The translations under genes and the position numbers were made by a program. DNA of 64,000 nt from Chlorobiota bacterium (GTDB lineage: Bacteria; Bacteroidota; Ignavibacteria; OLB7), in contig JADJXR010000001.1 in assembly GCA_016710285.1 (NCBI GenBank), positions 2,606,501 through 2,670,500 on the forward strand, written 5' to 3'. Below the pieces are notes generated by a model. The model saw only the letters and a program-made list of their open reading frames with translations. It did not search any database and had not been told where the DNA came from. Of the stretch, positions 62,401-64,000 are shown piece by piece. Numbering within the stretch: the first letter of the stretch is position 1; every line of letters starts with the position of its first letter.

Positions 62401-64000
62401 TCATTCTTGCTTGCTAAACAGCCTGCTGGCCACAACTGCCCCATTGCGGTCGTACAACGTAAGGAAGTACGTCCCATCAGCCACCGCATCGGCGTGCCAG
62501 ACGGCTGCCCCAACCGAAGGGTCGGTGGCTCCGCTGGCAACAAGCCTTCCGGTAAGATCGTGGATGGCAATGCGAGCTGGCGGCAAACTCAGCCCTCCAT
62601 GCCAAGCGATGTTGAGTTGGTCACGCACAGGGTTCGGCCAGAGTGAAATAGCGTTGAACTTTCCTTCTGCTGGGAGTTGCTGAACATCCACGGTAGGGTC
62701 ATCGTGTGGAATGTAGGGACCACCAGCAAGGATGACGGCAATGCCTTGATCGAATCCCCACCACTTGGGATCGTTGACCAGAACGTCACTCCATCCGTCA
62801 CCATTGCAATCGGTCAAGGGGTGGAGCTGGTAGAAGATGTTCGCGACGACACCTTCGGAATACCAAGCCTCGTTGGTGAGGTCAGGTCCATTGCGTGATC
62901 CGGAGAAGGCTAATAACGCGGGATTTTGTCCGATGACGGAGAACATATCGAAGGTGTGGGTGGGATCGTTCATCGGTCCAAGTGGACCGCGCAGGAAGTA
63001 GGTGGTGCTGAGGAAGGTTTTGTCAGCATCGTCAAGGGAGAAGGAACGGTTACGGAATCCTTTGTCAGATCGTGAGAGATAGAGATAGACACCGGCTTGA
63101 GGTCCGACCCAGACTTGTCCGGCGAAGTCGAGCAAGGAATCGCCGTCGTAGTCGGCGAAGGTGAGAGGGGTATTGAGTCCGATGTTGTTTGAGAGGTGGA
63201 TAACACGATCGGGAGTAGAGTTCCAGTTCCACGGCGAGCCATCGCGTCCGTACCAGATTTTGAGTTTTGGTCCCGATGGGTATCCACATCCAATGGCCAT
63301 GTCGAGGAAGTGGTCGCCATCAAAGTCGGCGAAGGCGGTGCTGTAGGCCCTGTCATCGTTTTCGTCTGGGTCAACGATGATCTTGGTGGGCTGGTTGACT
63401 TGGAAGTCGGGACCTCCCTTGAAGAACCAGAGTTCTGCGTTGGTGCTCCGCTGCTTGTTCCGCAGCGTGACCGGCGTGGTAACGACTAACTCATCTCCTG
63501 TTTGGTGATCGAGATTATGGGCTTCAATATCATGGGGAACAAACAGCAACCCTTTCTCCATTGTCGCTTCTGGGTCAAGGATGATCGTTGGTTGGGTTGC
63601 CAGCGTGGCACCGGAGTCGGCGAACAAGTACAACTGAAAGAAGACTTGGGAAGAGTTGTTGGTATCACCTTTACGGTACTGGAGGAAGCCGATATGAGTT
63701 TGTTGATTTCCCCAGAAGTCGCCTATGACGGGTTGATCGAGTCCACCTGGGGATTTACAAGACCATTGTGAGGTGGTGTCGGGGGCGGGATCAGCACCAA
63801 AGTAGATGTGCCACTGGCCGTTTTTCGCGGATCTGACAGCGAAGTCGGTCAGGGAGTCTCCGTTGAGATCACCGAGAGTTCCGGCTCCATCACCGACCAT
63901 TCCACCAGCATTGGGTCCAGTAGTCTCGCCGCGAATCATCCAGATTTTGCGAAGGAGAACGGCGTTGGGATTGGGGAGGATGGTATCACTGGATTGGGCG
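62401..64000 (-). CDS. T9SS-exported FG-GAP/VCBS repeat protein, paralogue (5' end outside window)
   Basis: At least 532 residues; the frame is open to the right edge, where AQSSDTILPNPNAVLLRKIW matches the mature start of the downstream copy, so only the signal peptide is missing. It shares GDLNGDSLTDFAV, ADYDGDSLLDFAG, CNGDGWSDVLVNDP and an almost identical C-terminal sorting domain (ISLWPNPVRDQLNIAWHGG), but the middle (for example FLQYRKGDTNNSSQVFFQLY) has diverged. Conserved blocks alternate with variable ones, as after gene conversion. Separated from its copy by 73 bp. Confidence 0.88.
   Translation of the reverse strand, partial: AQSSDTILPNPNAVLLRKIWMIRGETTGPNAGGMVGDGAGTLGDLNGDSLTDFAVRSAKNGQWHIYFGADPAPDTTSQWSCKSPGGLDQPVIGDFWGNQQTHIGFLQYRKGDTNNSSQVFFQLYLFADSGATLATQPTIILDPEATMEKGLLFVPHDIEAHNLDHQTGDELVVTTPVTLRNKQRSTNAELWFFKGGPDFQVNQPTKIIVDPDENDDRAYSTAFADFDGDHFLDMAIGCGYPSGPKLKIWYGRDGSPWNWNSTPDRVIHLSNNIGLNTPLTFADYDGDSLLDFAGQVWVGPQAGVYLYLSRSDKGFRNRSFSLDDADKTFLSTTYFLRGPLGPMNDPTHTFDMFSVIGQNPALLAFSGSRNGPDLTNEAWYSEGVVANIFYQLHPLTDCNGDGWSDVLVNDPKWWGFDQGIAVILAGGPYIPHDDPTVDVQQLPAEGKFNAISLWPNPVRDQLNIAWHGGLSLPPARIAIHDLTGRLVASGATDPSVGAAVWHADAVADGTYFLTLYDRNGAVVASRLFSKQE

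Overview
The window looks like a chromosome segment of a fairly GC-rich Bacteroidota/Chlorobiota-group (FCB) bacterium, perhaps near Kapabacteria or Ignavibacteria. Evidence: several secreted proteins end in type IX secretion (Por) sorting domains; choice-of-anchor-D and IgGFc-binding-like repeat proteins are present; Shine-Dalgarno sequences are weak or absent; and a recurring TATCTTTG / TAACTTTG / TATCTTCG box sits before genes, like the Bacteroidota -7 element TAnnTTTG. Species cannot be fixed from this alone.

Layout. 1-5.5 kb: a translationally coupled cluster of three paralogous TPR-adenylate cyclase genes (the first cut by the left edge) and a CrtA-like monooxygenase, met by a convergent double zinc-ribbon gene. 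5.8-9.2 kb: a 1110-residue AAA ATPase with a C-terminal SARP/BTAD-like module. 9.4-12.2 kb: the first of three large T9SS-exported IgGFc-binding-like proteins, followed by a 156-bp-period array of palindromic repeats. 12.7-14.8 kb: an SDR without the usual catalytic motif and a possible ATP-grasp protein. 15-19.6 kb (minus): a cholesterol-dependent-cytolysin-like protein, a second repeat pair, an ABC ATPase/permease pair and an ECF sigma factor. 19.8-28.4 kb: glycogen phosphorylase, a TPPII-like subtilase, a NucS/Mrr-like nuclease, and a DUF4143 ATPase divergent from a small unknown gene across a perfect 17-bp inverted repeat.

28.4-33.4 kb: tRNA-Val(CAC), TPR membrane protein, isochorismatase-like hydrolase, YheT-like hydrolase, DUF3574 lipoprotein, a probable structured RNA with terminator, HPr and a polysaccharide flippase. 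33.5-38.2 kb: a beta-repeat surface protein, a small secreted protein and a bi-domain oxidoreductase. 38.4-48.7 kb: two outer-membrane barrel-like proteins flanking two giant T9SS proteins. 48.8-53.3 kb (minus): an ECF sigma / anti-sigma-barrel fusion / two envelope proteins operon. 53.5-56.6 kb: Lon protease and a Spy/CpxP-like protein. 56.9-59.6 kb: another sigma factor and a strikingly AT-rich island with a cysteine-containing secreted protein and a thioredoxin-like CxxC protein. 59.7-64 kb: a barrel-like protein and two tandem near-duplicate FG-GAP T9SS proteins, the last cut by the right edge.

The common theme is the cell envelope: exported adhesin-like proteins, barrels, envelope-stress sigma factors, Lon and a periplasmic chaperone, plus cAMP signalling. 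The most unusual items are the CDC-like pore former without the cholesterol-binding undecapeptide, the anti-sigma/barrel fusion, the mosaic cyclase cluster, the structured RNA before HPr and the AT-rich island.
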